Positions 52,824-62,542 are shown, numbered from the stretch's first letter. The stretch: DNA of 64,000 bases from Actinocatenispora sp963815125 (GCA_963815125.1 CAWFFM010000001.1:310001-374000); one strand, 5' to 3'. Notes: generated by a model from the sequence alone, not told the origin. Numbers and translations: made by a program.

Positions 52824-53531
52824 GTGGACACGTTCAACGTCGAGCTGGTGGCCGATCTGTACCTGAAATATCACGAGCAGCTCCGGGAGGTCCGCGCCGA
52901 GCAGCGGGAGCTGCTGGCCGGGCGGCCCGGGATGCGTGCCCAGCTCGACGACCTGGAGGCCGAGATCACCTACCTGGCGCTGCGGCACCACCGGCCGGAG
53001 CACGTCGTGGAGGTCGGTTCGCTGCACGGCTACTCGACCACCTGGATCCTGCGGGCGCTGCGCGACAACGGGCACGGTCAGCTGCGTACCTTCGACCGGA
53101 TCGACAACGCCCGGCACAACGTGCCGGCCGGACTCGCGGCGGGGCGGTGGCAGCTGGTCCACGGTGACGTACGGCGTCGTACCGCGGCGTTGCCCTCCGC
53201 CATCGACTACCTGTTCGTGGATGCCGCACACAGCGCCGGTTTCGCCCGCTGGTACCTGGCCGATCTGATGCCCAGGCTGGCCCCGGGTACGCCGGTGAGC
53301 GTGCACGACGTGTTCCACCACCGGTGGGCCGTACCGGGGAGTGAGGGCGCGGTGCTGCTGCGCTGGTTGGCGGCCACGGACACCGGTTACTTCACCGCGG
53401 CCCGGGCCAGGGAGCCCCAGGTGTACCGGCGGCTGCTCGAGCACCGGCGGGAACTGGGGTTCGACGGGCCGGTGCACGCGGGGAGCCGGAACCCGATGAT
53501 CTATTTCACCTGTTCCGCGACCGGCTCGTAG
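52824..53531 (+). CDS. Class I SAM-dependent methyltransferase
   Basis: 235 residues. Methyltransf_24/O-methyltransferase-like fold: VVEVGSLHGYSTTWILRAL (SAM loop), QLRTFDRIDNA, YLFVDAAHSAGFARWYLADL and GTPVSVHDVFHH. Cytoplasmic. The Asp/His pair (VDAAH, VHDVFHH) is as in the family. Acceptor unknown. Followed 9 bp later by a membrane protein gene on the same strand. Confidence 0.87.
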   Translation: MDTFNVELVADLYLKYHEQLREVRAEQRELLAGRPGMRAQLDDLEAEITYLALRHHRPEHVVEVGSLHGYSTTWILRALRDNGHGQLRTFDRIDNARHNVPAGLAAGRWQLVHGDVRRRTAALPSAIDYLFVDAAHSAGFARWYLADLMPRLAPGTPVSVHDVFHHRWAVPGSEGAVLLRWLAATDTGYFTAARAREPQVYRRLLEHRRELGFDGPVHAGSRNPMIYFTCSATGS

Positions 53532-53540
53532 GGTGTTCGG

Positions 53541-54698
53541 ATGCCGCTGCGCAATCTGCCCCACCACACCATGTCCCGGTGGTTGCTGGTCCGCGGGCTG
53601 CCCCGGGACCCGCAGGCGGCGCCGCATCTGACCGCGATGCTCGTCGCCACGGTCAGTACGGTCCTGCTGGTCCGGGGTCTGCTGGCGCTGGCCGGTTACC
53701 CGCAGGTGGGTGGCGGTGGCCTGCACATCGCGCACGTGCTGTGGGGCGGTCTGTCGATGATCGTCGCATTGATCCTGCTGCTGTCGTTCGCGGGTCCGGT
53801 GATCCGGCCGCTGGCCGCGGTGCTGGCCGGCATCGGTATCGGGCTGTTCATCGACGAGGTCGGCAAGTTTGTGACCAGCGACAACGACTACTTCTACCGG
53901 CCGGCCACGGCGATCATGTACGTAGTGTTGGTCTGCCTGGTACTGGTGATCCACGCGGTGCACGGCCGCCGACCGCACCATCCGTCCGAGCATCTGGCCG
54001 CCGTGGTGGACCAGGCGGTCGCCGGGGTGGTGGGTGGCTTCACACCGGCGCGCCGGAGCCAGATCGACCGGCAGTTGCGCCGGGCCGGTACGGCACCTGG
54101 CGCACCGGAGGCCGGCGCGCTGATCCGGGCGGTGCCCGACGATCCGGTGGAACTGCTGGATCCGCTGCGTTACGTCAATCCGCACCGGGTGCTGGTGCGC
54201 CTGCGGCACGGCGTGCACGGCCATGGGCAACTGGGCCGGTTGGCCACCATGTTGCCGGTCGTGACCTGCGTGGTACTCCTGGTGCAGCTGGCCTATTCCG
54301 GCGCGCAGTTCGGGATCCGGCTGTACGCGCGGCTGTCCGGTCCGTCGGGGGACCTGTGGCACCATCCGCCGGGTCCGGTGCCTCTCGGTCTCGGCCTGCT
54401 CTCCACCCTGCTGTGCGCGTTACTGGTGTTCGTCGGGATGCGGCAACTGCGAGTCGACCGGTATCGGGCCTTTGTGCGCTTTCATCACGCGTTGCTGGTC
54501 AGTCTGTTGTTCACCCGGGTGTTCGAGTTCGAGGTCACCCAGTTCCTCGCCACCGTGTCGGTACTGGTCAATGTGGTGATGCTCGCCATTGTCAGTGCCG
54601 AACTCGCCCGTCTGGGTCGGCTGTCCGCGGTGCAGGACGGTCCGGATACCGACCCGGTGGTTCATCCGGGCCCGGCAGCTGGCCCCAGGTGCGGATGA
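53541..54698 (+). CDS. Multi-spanning membrane protein of unknown function
   Basis: 385 residues. Hydrophobic spans near 34-52, 66-84, 88-110, 120-142, then 235-255, 275-300 and 315-345, separated by a cytoplasmic segment at about 145-230. A conserved-looking GIGLFIDEVGKFVTSDNDYFY stretch lies between helices 3 and 4. No transporter or enzyme family is recognised. Probably co-transcribed with the methyltransferase. Confidence 0.78.
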   Translation: MPLRNLPHHTMSRWLLVRGLPRDPQAAPHLTAMLVATVSTVLLVRGLLALAGYPQVGGGGLHIAHVLWGGLSMIVALILLLSFAGPVIRPLAAVLAGIGIGLFIDEVGKFVTSDNDYFYRPATAIMYVVLVCLVLVIHAVHGRRPHHPSEHLAAVVDQAVAGVVGGFTPARRSQIDRQLRRAGTAPGAPEAGALIRAVPDDPVELLDPLRYVNPHRVLVRLRHGVHGHGQLGRLATMLPVVTCVVLLVQLAYSGAQFGIRLYARLSGPSGDLWHHPPGPVPLGLGLLSTLLCALLVFVGMRQLRVDRYRAFVRFHHALLVSLLFTRVFEFEVTQFLATVSVLVNVVMLAIVSAELARLGRLSAVQDGPDTDPVVHPGPAAGPRCG

Positions 54699-54706
54699 GC
54701 CGCCGG

Positions 54707-54931
54707 TCAGCCGTGCCGGGTGGACAGGAACCGGTAACGCCAGAGCCCACCGTCATCGGTGGGTTCGTCATCGCGCCGATAGGAGAGCCGCCAGATGTCC
54801 GGCAGTCCGTCCACGGTGCTGTCCACGGTGGTCATCTCCAGGTGAGGCGCTGGCATCTGGCCCTCCAGCGGGACGGTGATCCGTTCTCCGTCGCGCGGGC
54901 CACCGACGAGTTCGATCTCCACATCAGCCAT
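54707..54931 (-). CDS. Small conserved hypothetical protein
   Basis: 74 residues from ATG 54,931, which is preceded by GGAAGGGCGG. MADVEIELVGGPRDGERITV is a recognisable beginning shared by many small phage- and actinobacteria-derived proteins with a VGGPxDGxR motif. RLSYRRDDEPTDDGGLWRYRF forms the C-terminal strand pair. Function unknown. Convergent with the membrane protein gene. Confidence 0.65.
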   Translation of the reverse strand: MADVEIELVGGPRDGERITVPLEGQMPAPHLEMTTVDSTVDGLPDIWRLSYRRDDEPTDDGGLWRYRFLSTRHG

Positions 54932-55289
54932 CTGTCCGCCCTTCCCGCACTGCGTGGTGAGCGGCCACCTGGTTGGCGGCCCGTGCCGGCCCGAGCCCAC
55001 GGGGCGGGGACGGGCCCGCGCCGCGCGACCTCACCGCGATCGTAACCGGCGCATGCGTCAGATCACACTTGGTTGTGCCTGTGCTCCGGCAGTGGTCCCG
55101 CAACCGGCTCCGGTCGTGTATTCTTCCGGTGTTGCAGTCGTCTGTTCCCCGAACGTTTGGATGCGCACGCGGGATTTGTGACAGCGGGGCGTCTCGTTTT
55201 TCGGGAAGATCTCTCCGAAGGGTCGATCGGCTCCCGCCGCAACAACGCGGCCACGCGGTGTGGACGCGATCCGTTCCACAAGGAGAGTC

Positions 55290-55493
55290 ATGGCACAGGG
55301 CACGGTCAAGTGGTTCAACCCGGACAAGGGCTTCGGTTTCATCACGCCGGACGGCGGCGACCCGGATGTCTTCGTCCACTTCTCGGCCATCGAGGGCTCC
55401 GGCTACCGGAACCTGGACGAGAACCAGCGCGTCGAGTTCGACGTGACCCAGGGCGCCAAGGGCCCCCAGGCCGAGCGGGTTCGCGCGCTGTAG
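55290..55493 (+). CDS. Cold-shock protein (CspA family)
   Basis: 67 residues from ATG 55,290 with AAGGAG upstream. RNP1 is KGFGFITP and RNP2 is DVFVHFSAI, preceded by MAQGTVKWFNPDKG. An OB-fold single-strand RNA/DNA chaperone. The preceding gap (54,932-55,289) contains a TATTCT -10-like element near 55,128, which would give a 150-nt leader, as is usual for csp mRNAs. Confidence 0.95.
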   Translation: MAQGTVKWFNPDKGFGFITPDGGDPDVFVHFSAIEGSGYRNLDENQRVEFDVTQGAKGPQAERVRAL

Positions 55494-55514
55494 GTTTCCA
55501 CCTTCAGTAGTAGA

Positions 55515-55548
55515 ACGGCCCCGGTGCGAGTCTTCGCACCGGGGCCGT
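55515..55548 (+). terminator. Strong hairpin terminator after the cold-shock gene
   Basis: Perfect 15-bp arms (ACGGCCCCGGTGCGA at 55,515-55,529, complement at 55,534-55,548) with loop GTCT, directly followed by TTCT. Confidence 0.9.
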
Positions 55549-55657
55549 TTCTGTATGTCCGGACCTCACCGACCTGCCGAGGACCTCACAGGCATGTCCG
55601 TACCCAACTGTCCAGGTCGCCGGACGTGCAGGTCACCGGGCCAAGGTCGGCGCGGTA

Positions 55658-55698
55658 CGCCTACCGCGCGGGACCGGTACGGCGCCGCGCGGTAGGCG
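55658..55698 (-). terminator. Hairpin after the desaturase gene
   Basis: Perfect 13-bp arms CGCCTACCGCGCG / CGCGCGGTAGGCG (55,658-55,670 and 55,686-55,698), 7 bp beyond the desaturase stop on the minus strand. Confidence 0.75.
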
Positions 55699-55705
55699 AT
55701 GGTGC

Positions 55706-56770
55706 TCAGGTCGCGTCTGCTGTCCGGGTTCTGCGCAGCGGATCGCCGACCGAGTGCAGATGCTGGAGTGCCTCCGCATAGGACCGGATCAGGCTGGTCT
55801 CCCGGTACGACACCCCGTATTCGGCGCAGAACTGTCGGATCACCGGCTGTGAGCGCCGCAGGCTGGGGCGCGGCATGCTCGGGAACAAATGGTGTTCGAT
55901 CTGGTAGTTCAGCCCACCGAGGGCGAAGTCGACGATCCGGCTGCCGCGGATGTTGCGTGAGGTGAGCACCTGCCTGCGCAGGAAGTCCACTTTGTCGGCG
56001 CGCCGCAGAGTGGGCATGCCCTTGTGGTTCGGTGCGAAGCTGCATCCCATGTACAGGCCGAACAGGCCCTGCTGGACAGCGGCGAAGACCAGCGCGTGCA
56101 GCGGGGACATGGTCACCAGCAACAACGTCACATAGCCGGCGATGTGTACCGCGAACAGGCCGATTTCCAGGATCTTCATCTTCCCGGACGGGCGGAGCAG
56201 TGCCCGGATGCTGGCCACGTGCAGGTTGAGGCCCTCCAGCAGCAGCATCGGGAAGAACAGGTACGCCTGGGAGCGGGTCAGCAGGCTGGCGATGCCGCGC
56301 CGGTGGACGCCGTGGCGTTCCACGAAGACCAGTGCGCCGGGGGCGACGTCCGGGTCGAGGTCCTCGTCGTTCGGGTTGGCGTGGTGCTTGTTGTGCTTGC
56401 TGATCCACCAGCCGAAGGACAGGCCGATGGCGAAGTTGCCGTGGATGATGCCGGTCAGCTTGTTGAGCCGGTGTGACCGGAAGATCTGGTGGTGTCCGGC
56501 ATCGTGTCCGAGGAAGGCGATCTGGGTGAACACCACGGCCAGGAAGGCGGCGACCAGCAACTGCAACCAGGAGTTGCCCAGCAGTAGCACCGCCACCCAG
56601 CCCGCGGCGAACAGCACCGCGTTGACCGACATCTTGGCCGCGTAGTAGCCGGTACGTCGGTTGAGTAGGCCGGCACTCTTGACCCGGCGGGTGAGTTCGG
56701 CGAAGTCGGTGCCGCGCCGCCGATGTTCTGCCTCCGGCATGAGCGCGGTCTGCTGGAACGTGGACGTCAT
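55706..56770 (-). CDS. Membrane fatty-acid desaturase
   Basis: 354 residues from ATG 56,770 (a second ATG at 56,773; GGAGG precedes both). Acyl-lipid or acyl-CoA desaturase with the three His boxes: HDAGHH, HNKHHANPN and QIEHHLFP. Four or so hydrophobic spans surround the di-iron site. It introduces a double bond into fatty acids for membrane fluidity. The cold-shock gene is the next neighbour downstream, so both may belong to a low-temperature response; that link is inference. Confidence 0.92.
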   Translation of the reverse strand: MTSTFQQTALMPEAEHRRRGTDFAELTRRVKSAGLLNRRTGYYAAKMSVNAVLFAAGWVAVLLLGNSWLQLLVAAFLAVVFTQIAFLGHDAGHHQIFRSHRLNKLTGIIHGNFAIGLSFGWWISKHNKHHANPNDEDLDPDVAPGALVFVERHGVHRRGIASLLTRSQAYLFFPMLLLEGLNLHVASIRALLRPSGKMKILEIGLFAVHIAGYVTLLLVTMSPLHALVFAAVQQGLFGLYMGCSFAPNHKGMPTLRRADKVDFLRRQVLTSRNIRGSRIVDFALGGLNYQIEHHLFPSMPRPSLRRSQPVIRQFCAEYGVSYRETSLIRSYAEALQHLHSVGDPLRRTRTADAT

Positions 56771-57069
56771 CATAGGCCTCCGGCTGGCACGATCGGGGAT
56801 GTGCCGCCCGGGCCAGACGCCACTGTTCGTCGGCGGGCTCGGATGGGGAAACCGAGATGGACCCGCCATGCAGCCCTCAGTATGCATGGCGGCCGGCGGG
56901 GTGGCGAATCGTGCTTGACAGCAGAGCGGATAACGTTCCGCGCTCGGATTTATCCGATCTGCTCATCCAGCGGCCGCAGGACATCGATGATCGTAACTAG
57001 AGGGTGCTTGGATGGCCCGACTGATCCAGTTATGTGTCACTCTGGTAGGAGAACCCTCGTAGAGAGCAC

Positions 57070-59223
57070 ATGAGCCGGCGTCCCGGGGCGGCGGGGCTCC
57101 AGCATGAGACGAGGCGGTGCCGGGTGCGAAGAGAACACTCACTTCTGGCGGATCTGGCCTCGCTGCTGGTATGTGGCGTCCTGGCCGGTGTGGTCGTGGC
57201 GATGCTGGCCTTCCCTGCATTCGGGTTGACCGGGCTGGTTGCCAAGTCCGGTTCCCAGGCGTTCGGCGGGAACTCCGACACGCTGAAGATCCCACCGCCG
57301 TCGCAGAACTCGTACCTCTACGCCAACGACGGCAAGACGCTGCTCACCACCTTCTACTCGGAGAACCGGGCGCCGACCGACATCTCCAAGATCGCCATGA
57401 TCATGCAGCATGCGATCGTCGCGGCCGAGGACACCCGCTTCTACAAGCACAACGGGGTCGACCCGCGCGGCATCCTGCGCTCGCTGATCGCCAACCGGCA
57501 GGCCGGCGAGGTGCACGAGGGCGCATCCACGTTGACCATGCAGTACGTGCGCAACGTACTGATCTACTCGGCGAAGACTCCGCAGGACGTGCAGGCTGCC
57601 ACCGCGCAGACCGCTGCCCGCAAGCTGCGGGAGATGCGGTACGCCCTGGAGCTGGAGAAGCACTACTCCAAGGCCCAGATCATGCAGCGCTACCTCAACA
57701 TCGTCTACTTCGGACACGGTGCGTACGGCATCAAGGCCGCCGCCAACGCGTACTTCTCCACCACCCCGGCCAAGCTGACCCTGCCGCAGGTCACACTGCT
57801 GGCCGGACTGGTCAAGTCGCCGGACTCCTTCGACCCGGAGAAGGACGCGGCGAGTCGCAAGGCCGCGTTGGCCCGACGCACCTACGTACTCGATTCGATG
57901 GTGAAGCTGCACTACGTGACCCGGGCACAGGCGGCGGCCGCACGCAAGGCGCCGCTGTCGTTGAAGCCGGGCCACGTTCCGAACGGTTGTACCGAGGTGC
58001 CGCGCGCGCACCTGGACTGGGGATTCTTCTGCGACTACTTCGTGCAGTGGTGGGACGAGCAGAGTCAGTTCGGCAGCAACAGCGCCGAGCGGGAGTTCCG
58101 CCTCAAGACCGGTGGTTACAAGATCATCTCCCCGTTCGACGTCGACGTGCAGAAGACCGGGGTGGACGAGGCGACCAAGGTCTACCCGAAGACCAGCCCC
58201 AAGGCGCTGCCGATCGCGGCCATCGAGCCGGGCACCGGTCATGTCGTGGCGATGGCGGTGAACCGCAACTACAGCCTGAAGCACAACTCCGACGGTCAGC
58301 TCAACTACCCGAACACGGTGGACCAGCTGGTCGGTGGGGGCGGCGACATCACCGGCTACCAGACCGGGTCGACGTTCAAGATCTTCACGCTGCTCGCGGC
58401 GCTGACCGACGGGTTACCGCTCAGCACCAACTTCAACGCGCCAGGACGGCTGCAGACCAACTACGTGGTGGCCAGCGGATGCGGCGGCTACTACTGCCCG
58501 GTCAACGACAACCCGCCATGGATGGACGGCAACCGCACCATGTGGACCGGGTACGGCCGTTCGGTGAACACCTTCTTCGTCTGGCTGCAACAGAAGATCG
58601 GTGCGGAGAAGGTGGTCGCGATGGCCAAACGGCTCGGCATCAAGTTCCGGGCCAACACCGACGCGGAACTGGCCACGCCGAAACGGGCACACGGCTGGGG
58701 TGCGTTCACCCTGGGGGTCACCGACACCACGCCGTTGGACCTGGCCAACGCCTACGCCACGGTCGCGGCGGAAGGCGTGTACTGCAAGCCCCTGCCCGCA
58801 CTGTCCATCATCGACAGCAGCGGGCACCGATCCAGCGCGGCGAAACCGTCCTGCCACCGCGTGGTCACCGCCGACGTGGCACGGGCGGCCACCGATGCGG
58901 CCCGCTGTCCGGTCGAGGACCAGTCCTTCTACCACAAGTGCGACGGCGGTACCGCGCCTGACGTCGGCCGGATGCTCGACCGACCGGTGGCGGGCAAGAC
59001 CGGAAGCTCGGAGTTCAACAACACCGAATCGTTCGCCGGGTTCACCCCGCAGATCGCCGCCGCAGGCACGGCCTGTGACCCGGACAATCCCCGGGACTCG
59101 GTCGGCGCCGGGGTGTCGGAGGCGGTGGACGTCGCGGTGGCCAGGACGATGATGACCGCGTTGCGTGGCAAGCCGGTCAGGGACTTCCACAAACCGTCGC
59201 GTCACATCGCGTACGGCGACTGA
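57070..59223 (+). CDS. Class A penicillin-binding protein (transglycosylase/transpeptidase)
   Basis: 717 residues. One N-terminal transmembrane helix near 25-50 (LLVCGVLAGVVVAMLAFPAF). A GT51 transglycosylase domain carries AAEDTRFYKHNGVDPRGILR, with the catalytic Glu, and GASTLTMQYVRN. The transpeptidase domain carries TGSTFKIF (nucleophile Ser, S-x-x-K), SVN (S-x-N) in RSVNTFFVWL, and KTGSSE (KTG). It polymerises and crosslinks peptidoglycan outside the membrane. Monocistronic, with a strong hairpin downstream. Confidence 0.95.
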   Translation: MSRRPGAAGLQHETRRCRVRREHSLLADLASLLVCGVLAGVVVAMLAFPAFGLTGLVAKSGSQAFGGNSDTLKIPPPSQNSYLYANDGKTLLTTFYSENRAPTDISKIAMIMQHAIVAAEDTRFYKHNGVDPRGILRSLIANRQAGEVHEGASTLTMQYVRNVLIYSAKTPQDVQAATAQTAARKLREMRYALELEKHYSKAQIMQRYLNIVYFGHGAYGIKAAANAYFSTTPAKLTLPQVTLLAGLVKSPDSFDPEKDAASRKAALARRTYVLDSMVKLHYVTRAQAAAARKAPLSLKPGHVPNGCTEVPRAHLDWGFFCDYFVQWWDEQSQFGSNSAEREFRLKTGGYKIISPFDVDVQKTGVDEATKVYPKTSPKALPIAAIEPGTGHVVAMAVNRNYSLKHNSDGQLNYPNTVDQLVGGGGDITGYQTGSTFKIFTLLAALTDGLPLSTNFNAPGRLQTNYVVASGCGGYYCPVNDNPPWMDGNRTMWTGYGRSVNTFFVWLQQKIGAEKVVAMAKRLGIKFRANTDAELATPKRAHGWGAFTLGVTDTTPLDLANAYATVAAEGVYCKPLPALSIIDSSGHRSSAAKPSCHRVVTADVARAATDAARCPVEDQSFYHKCDGGTAPDVGRMLDRPVAGKTGSSEFNNTESFAGFTPQIAAAGTACDPDNPRDSVGAGVSEAVDVAVARTMMTALRGKPVRDFHKPSRHIAYGD

Positions 59224-59245
59224 GTCCGGCACAGTCCGGCACGGC

Positions 59246-59277
59246 GCGGCCCGGGAGGACGAGGCCCCCCGGGCCGC
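59246..59277 (+). terminator. Hairpin after the PBP gene
   Basis: GCGGCCCGGG (59,246-59,255) and CCCGGGCCGC (59,268-59,277), perfect 10-bp arms, 23 bp after the PBP stop. Confidence 0.7.
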
Positions 59278-59451
59278 GGTGTGCCGGGCTGCGCCAGCCG
59301 TCCCAGCTGCCGGGAAATCCGGCCGTCCGGCGCATCTGTGCAGGCCCGGTCCGCGCGGTGGTATTGACCCCGTCGTCGCAGTGGTGGTAACTAAGTGCCA
59401 ACACGTGCCGTTGTCAAGGCAACGGTTTTCGACGGTCGGATGGAGCGGTGA

Positions 59452-60687
59452 ATGACCCTCATGCGCACACGGTTACCCGTACTGGCGGCGACACTCGCGA
59501 CGGTGGCAGCGCTGGCCGGTGCCGCCGCGCCCGCGCAGGCCGACGGGCCGGCCACCGACGGCCAGCAGATCGCACCCGGCGTACTCCTGTCGACCTTCTC
59601 GGTGCCGACCCCTACCGGCACCGCAACCGGTGACCTGCTCACGGTGGACCTGGCCAACCGTCACGTCGCGGTGGACCTGCTGCATCCGTCCGTCGTCGCG
59701 GCCCGCGAGAAGGTGTCCGCCATGGCCACCGACGCGCACGCGGTGGCCGGGGTGAACGCCGACTTCTTCAACATCAGCGAGACGCACGCCGGGGTGCCGC
59801 CCACCGGCTCGGCCAACGGGCCTGAGATCACGCATGGTCGGGCGCTGAAGGCCGCGGTACCCGACGCCCAACGGTTCGGGCCCAGCATGGCACCCGGTAC
59901 CTCCACCCGCGATGTGATCGGCATCGGCCGGGACGGTCTGGCCAGACTCGGCTCCCTGCAACTGGTCGGGTCGGTACTGGTGGACGGCTCGGGAACCGGA
60001 GAGCACCGGTACACCCTCGGCGGGTACAACCAGTACGCCCTGCCGCAGAACGGGATCGGCGCCTTCACCAGTGACTGGGGCACGGTGTCCCGGGAACGGG
60101 CGGTGTGCGGCAGCGACGTGAAGCGGCTCGACCCGTGCACCACCGAGACCGCCGAGGTCACGGTGCGCCGCGGTCGGGTGGTCAGCGTCGCGGATGCTCC
60201 GGGCGCCGGCGCCATCGCCGCGGACAGCACCGTCCTGGTGGGTCGGGAGGCCGGCGCCGCCGAACTGCGCGGTCTACAGCCCGGTGACCCGGTGGAGATC
60301 ACCCACGGACTGTCCGCCGGGCGCTCGGTGCCGTTCCGTTTCGCGGTCGGTGGCGCGCCGATCCTGCGCGACGGCGCCACGCTGCCCGGGGTGGACGACA
60401 AGGTCGCGGCGACCCGTACCGCGGCGGGCGTCAGCCCGGACGGTCGGCGGCTCTACCTGCTGGTGCTCGACGGGCAGGCGGAGACAGGCAGCGGGCTGAG
60501 CCTGCAGCAGACCGCCGAGGTGCTGGCGTCCTTCGGTGCCGACGACGGGATCAACCTGGACGGCGGTGGTTCCTCCACCTGCGCGGTCCGGCTGCCCGGC
60601 TCGCCGGATGTGACCGTGGTCAACCATCACCCGGCAGGCGTCGACGAGCGTGCGGTGGCCAACGGCATCGGCGTGTTCAGCCGCTAG
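59452..60687 (+). CDS. Secreted phosphodiester glycosidase family protein (NAGPA-like)
   Basis: 411 residues with a Sec signal peptide (MTLMRTRLPVLAATLATVAA, cleavage near AQA-DG). The mature domain matches the NAGPA/phosphodiester alpha-GlcNAcase fold: GVNADFFNI, FRFAVGGAPILRDG, LYLLVLDGQAETGSGLSLQQ and the hallmark INLDGGGSSTCAV. Bacterial members are thought to act on cell-wall or polysaccharide phosphodiesters. It sits next to a PBP, which suits an envelope role. Confidence 0.9.
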   Translation: MTLMRTRLPVLAATLATVAALAGAAAPAQADGPATDGQQIAPGVLLSTFSVPTPTGTATGDLLTVDLANRHVAVDLLHPSVVAAREKVSAMATDAHAVAGVNADFFNISETHAGVPPTGSANGPEITHGRALKAAVPDAQRFGPSMAPGTSTRDVIGIGRDGLARLGSLQLVGSVLVDGSGTGEHRYTLGGYNQYALPQNGIGAFTSDWGTVSRERAVCGSDVKRLDPCTTETAEVTVRRGRVVSVADAPGAGAIAADSTVLVGREAGAAELRGLQPGDPVEITHGLSAGRSVPFRFAVGGAPILRDGATLPGVDDKVAATRTAAGVSPDGRRLYLLVLDGQAETGSGLSLQQTAEVLASFGADDGINLDGGGSSTCAVRLPGSPDVTVVNHHPAGVDERAVANGIGVFSR

Positions 60688-60739
60688 CAGACCAGTGGAC
60701 CGGGTCGGCGTGCGCGGCGCGCCGGCCCCGGTCGACCGG

Positions 60740-61930
60740 TCAGGATGCTCGGGGCGCGCGGCGGACGACCGACCAGAAGACCCGTACCGCGTCCAGGTTG
60801 CCCAACACCGCCACGACCACCAGACCCCAGAACGGAACGCTCAGCGCGGCGCTCAGGGCGCACAGCAGCAGGCGCATGTCGCGGCGCAGCAGCCGGGCCG
60901 GCGCGCTGGGCACGAGTGCGTTGAGGTACGGAATGAGCATGCTGGCGGCGGCTGCACCGAAGGCCCACGCCCAGGCCGCGGTGCTGACGCCGGTGGCGAA
61001 CACCAGGCCGACAAGTAGGGCCAGGTCGGCGTAGCGGTCCAGGATGGTGTCGAGCAGTGCCCCGCGACGGGAACTGCGCAGGCTGATCCGGGCCACCTCG
61101 CCGTCGATGCCGTCCAGTGTGCTGCCGGCCTGTACGAGCAGCCCGCCGAGCAGCAACGTCCACCACCGCCCGCCGAAACCGATGAGCGCCGCGGCGCTCA
61201 GGGTCACCAGGAAACTGACCACCGTCAGTGGGTCCGGGCCGATCCCGGTACGCAGCAGCAGCCTCGTGACGGGCCGGGACATGGGTCGGTTGAGGTACCG
61301 GCAGACCAGCCCGTCGGTGGGTTTGGGCCCGTAGCGTCGCCACAGTGCCTGCTCGGCGAGTCGACTGCCGTGCCGGTCGGTCACCGTCGCGGTGAACCCG
61401 CCGGCGGCCCGGCGGGTCAACCCGGGCTGTCCGGCCAGCCGGTTGTGCAGCGTCCGGGTACCGGTACCACCCGGCCCGGCACCGCCGGTGACCGCACCGC
61501 TCACCACCGTGTCGGCCAGTACCGCAGCAGCCAGATCGGCATCCAGGACGGCCAGCTCCGCATCGGTGGCCAGCGCCGCGACGGTGGGTTCGCGGGTGAT
61601 CGACCGTACCGCGACGGTGTCGAAGATCTGATCACCGCTGACGAGCAGATAATGCCCCGGCGGCAGGGACCGACCCGGGTCGTAACGGGCGAGTACGGGG
61701 GAGTGCTCGATGAGGTCGTCGAGCCGGCGCGGCACGCCCGGACCTGTGGCGACCAGCACCCGCGGTACGCCGGCGGCGGCGAGCACCCGCCCGGCCCGGT
61801 CCAGTACGCGCCGGCCACCCAGACGTAGCAGCGGCGGGCAACGAGTGTCGGACGTGGCAGCGGGCACCAGGACGATGGCGGCGCGGACGGGCCCACCGGG
61901 GGTCGGACCGGTCTGATCGCCCTCGACCAT
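60740..61930 (-). CDS. Two-domain CDP-alcohol phosphotransferase
   Basis: 396 residues. The C-terminal domain (about 195-396) has the complete CDP-alcohol phosphotransferase signature D-x2-D-G-x2-A-R-x8-G-x3-D-x3-D, starting at LDGIDGEVAR, with five to six membrane helices. It would transfer a phosphoalcohol from a CDP derivative. The N-terminal 190 residues look like a degraded sugar-nucleotide transferase fold (LLRLGGRRVLDRAGRVLAAA) but lack the Gly-rich nucleotide loop. The layout recalls bifunctional cytidylyltransferase-phosphotransferases making inositol phosphodiesters. Confidence 0.85.
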   Translation of the reverse strand: MVEGDQTGPTPGGPVRAAIVLVPAATSDTRCPPLLRLGGRRVLDRAGRVLAAAGVPRVLVATGPGVPRRLDDLIEHSPVLARYDPGRSLPPGHYLLVSGDQIFDTVAVRSITREPTVAALATDAELAVLDADLAAAVLADTVVSGAVTGGAGPGGTGTRTLHNRLAGQPGLTRRAAGGFTATVTDRHGSRLAEQALWRRYGPKPTDGLVCRYLNRPMSRPVTRLLLRTGIGPDPLTVVSFLVTLSAAALIGFGGRWWTLLLGGLLVQAGSTLDGIDGEVARISLRSSRRGALLDTILDRYADLALLVGLVFATGVSTAAWAWAFGAAAASMLIPYLNALVPSAPARLLRRDMRLLLCALSAALSVPFWGLVVVAVLGNLDAVRVFWSVVRRAPRAS

Positions 61931-62069
61931 CCGCCACCTCCACCAGTTCGACGGACCGGGCCGCGTCGGCTCCGGACCGGACGATCCGTCGTCGAATCCT
62001 CACACATCCGGCGGAGCTGCGCAGCGCCAGGGCGGAGTCACCAGCGGTGGTGATCGTGACGGAGTGGCC

Positions 62070-62438
62070 TCAGCCGCGCCGGTAGCGGCGCATGGCCTCC
62101 GGATAGCCGACCACGCCGGCGTCGTAGAGCGGAACGGCGAGTTCGTCGCCGAGATGGCGGGCCACCTTGGGGGAGCCGACCCGACGCCGGATCCATTCAC
62201 CGTCCGAGGCGACAGCTGCCACGGTCGCGTCCGTCGCGGTGGTCTCCGGTTCCAGGTAGAACTCCACCCCGGTACGGCTCGCCACGAACTCCCGGAGTTC
62301 GTCGAGGTCGCGTACGGTCGCCTCGCGGTCCAGCATCGACTGGTACCCGCCACGGCGGGCCCGGATCTGTGCCTGGGTACGGATCCCGCCGCCGGTCGGT
62401 GTGCCGAACAGCCGGCGTACCCGGTCGCGTAGGCCCAT
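62070..62438 (-). CDS. Conserved actinobacterial hypothetical protein
   Basis: 122 residues from ATG 62,438 (MGLRDRVRRLFG). Soluble. Segments VRDLDELREFVASRTGVEFY and GEWIRRRVGSPKVARHLGDE look well conserved and structured, ending with VPLYDAGVVGYPEAMRRY. No function known; partner genes give no clue. Confidence 0.7.
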   Translation of the reverse strand: MGLRDRVRRLFGTPTGGGIRTQAQIRARRGGYQSMLDREATVRDLDELREFVASRTGVEFYLEPETTATDATVAAVASDGEWIRRRVGSPKVARHLGDELAVPLYDAGVVGYPEAMRRYRRG

Positions 62439-62542
62439 GCCGCACACCCCCATCCTCCTGCCAGGCACCCGAGACTACCTGCGGCAGGTAATGGATGGCT
62501 GCGTCGCCGCTGGAAGGTGGCTGGGAAGTCGGGCCACGGCAA

